DNA of 6,415 nucleotides from an uncultured Lachnospiraceae bacterium (lineage in GTDB: Bacteria; Bacillota; Clostridia; Lachnospirales; Lachnospiraceae). The stretch lies in contig CAJOPP010000111.1 in the NCBI GenBank assembly GCA_905236365.1, positions 1-6,415 of the forward strand, read 5' to 3'. Position 1 is the stretch's first letter, and each line of letters begins with the position of its first letter. The notes under the pieces are model-generated. The model ran no database searches. It was not told where the DNA came from and saw only the letters and a list, made by a program, of their open reading frames with translations. Both the position numbers and the translations under genes were made by a program. Below are positions 5,719 through 6,415 of the stretch, one piece after another.

Positions 5719-6396
5719 ATGGAAATAAACTATGAGAGATTAAAAAATATTGAGCTTTTTATAGATTTTACCAAAGAAGAATTATATCGTTTTTTTGAGT
5801 CTGTCAATTATCGTGAGAAAAGTTTCCCTGAGGGTGCAGACATCTATGTCCCGGGCAACACCATATCTGAAACTGCCATAATTCTGAGTGGTGTCGTGCA
5901 TGTTATGCAGCTTTCCTATCAGGGAAGTGAAAGTATAGTTTCCAGATATAAAGCGGGACAAATGTTAGGCAATGCATTTAATATAACAAGGGAGATAAAT
6001 CCTTTTTCATATATGCGCTGTGCTACCGATGTATCCGTGCTGTTTGTTGATCTACTGGATATTTTTCAAAACGATCAAAATGAAATATATTATCAGAAGT
6101 TTGCAATAAATGCTGCGTCATTTCTGGCCCGCAGCAATATCAATATGACCAAAAAGATAAATATTTATACAAGGAAAACCCTAAGAGAAAAGCTATTGGC
6201 ATTCTTTTACCAATTGGCAGAACAGGAAAACAGCAGATGTTTTCGTCTGCAGTTTACAAGAGAACAACTGGCACAGTATGTTTGCTCGGAGCGAAGCTCT
6301 GTATGTAGGGAATTGGGCAAAATGCAGGATGAAAAAATCATAAGAATTGATAAAGACCGGTTTGAATTGTTATGTTGGAACAGGGAAAGTTTCTGA
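5719..6396 (+). CDS. Crp/Fnr-family transcriptional regulator
   Basis: DNA-binding regulator of 225 residues with the two-domain Crp layout. An N-terminal beta-barrel sensor of the cNMP-binding fold spans about 15-115 (F-P-E-G, I-L-S-G-V-V-H-V, Y-K-A-G-Q-M-L-G), a long dimerisation helix follows, and the C-terminal winged helix-turn-helix covers about 179-208 (T-R-E-Q-L-A-Q-Y, then R192-S-S-V-C-R197-E-L). The cAMP-contacting R-S-A of Crp reads R-C-A at 100-102 and the G-E-L-G motif is absent, so cAMP is doubtful. There is no N-terminal Cys cluster of the Fnr type; the five cysteines are scattered. ATG 5719 is preceded by a GGTGG/GGGTGG run at a sensible distance; in-frame ATG 5701 has no ribosome site. 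Divergent from the nitrogenase-like operon, so probably its regulator and possibly autoregulated. The effector is unknown. Confidence 0.93.
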   Translation: MEINYERLKNIELFIDFTKEELYRFFESVNYREKSFPEGADIYVPGNTISETAIILSGVVHVMQLSYQGSESIVSRYKAGQMLGNAFNITREINPFSYMRCATDVSVLFVDLLDIFQNDQNEIYYQKFAINAASFLARSNINMTKKINIYTRKTLREKLLAFFYQLAEQENSRCFRLQFTREQLAQYVCSERSSVCRELGKMQDEKIIRIDKDRFELLCWNRESF

Positions 6397-6415
6397 GTTG
6401 AATAAGGGCTTCCTA

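Noticed and set aside
6397..6415. Terminator or next gene after the Crp/Fnr stop codon
   Set aside because: Only 19 bases remain; no hairpin or start can be judged.

Overview
The window looks like a chromosomal segment from an anaerobic member of the Firmicutes, most likely a clostridial or Lachnospiraceae-type bacterium. The reasons are the moderately AT-rich composition judged by eye, strong AGGAGG-type ribosome binding sites, a lysine-rich lipoprotein signal peptide, and a clostridial-style Crp/Fnr regulator. No host gene fixes the genus.

Layout. One tightly packed operon on the minus strand fills positions 5495 down to 1 and runs off the left edge. Its order of transcription is: a NifH-like iron protein (5495-4719), a NifD-like protein (4741-3467), a NifK-like protein (3445-2255), a lipoprotein substrate-binding protein of the iron-siderophore/cobalamin/haem type (2239-1043), and a FecCD/BtuC-type permease (1043-1, lacking only its last few residues). 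Junctions are overlaps or gaps of about 15-21 bases, no terminator is visible inside the operon, and an ATPase gene would be expected just outside the window. On the plus strand a Crp/Fnr-family regulator (5719-6396) is divergently transcribed. The 223-base space between the two start codons holds two perfect palindromes, a good promoter for the regulator, and repeated GCAAC half-sites.

How it may work. The NifH-like protein keeps its P-loop, both 4Fe-4S cysteines and the switch regions, so it should be an ATP-driven electron donor. The two component-1-like subunits are short. By motif alignment they lack the FeMo-cofactor cysteine and part of the usual P-cluster ligand set, and no nifB, nifE or nifN is present. 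This is therefore very unlikely to be a nitrogen-fixing enzyme. It belongs among the nitrogenase-like reductases, a group that includes the protochlorophyllide, chlorophyllide, Ni-sirohydrochlorin diamide and methylthio-alkane reductases. Its fusion into one operon with a class III importer suggests that an imported compound (a tetrapyrrole or corrinoid, a metal chelate, or an oxyanion such as molybdate) is the substrate or cofactor source. The substrate cannot be read from the sequence. The divergent Crp/Fnr protein is the obvious candidate regulator.
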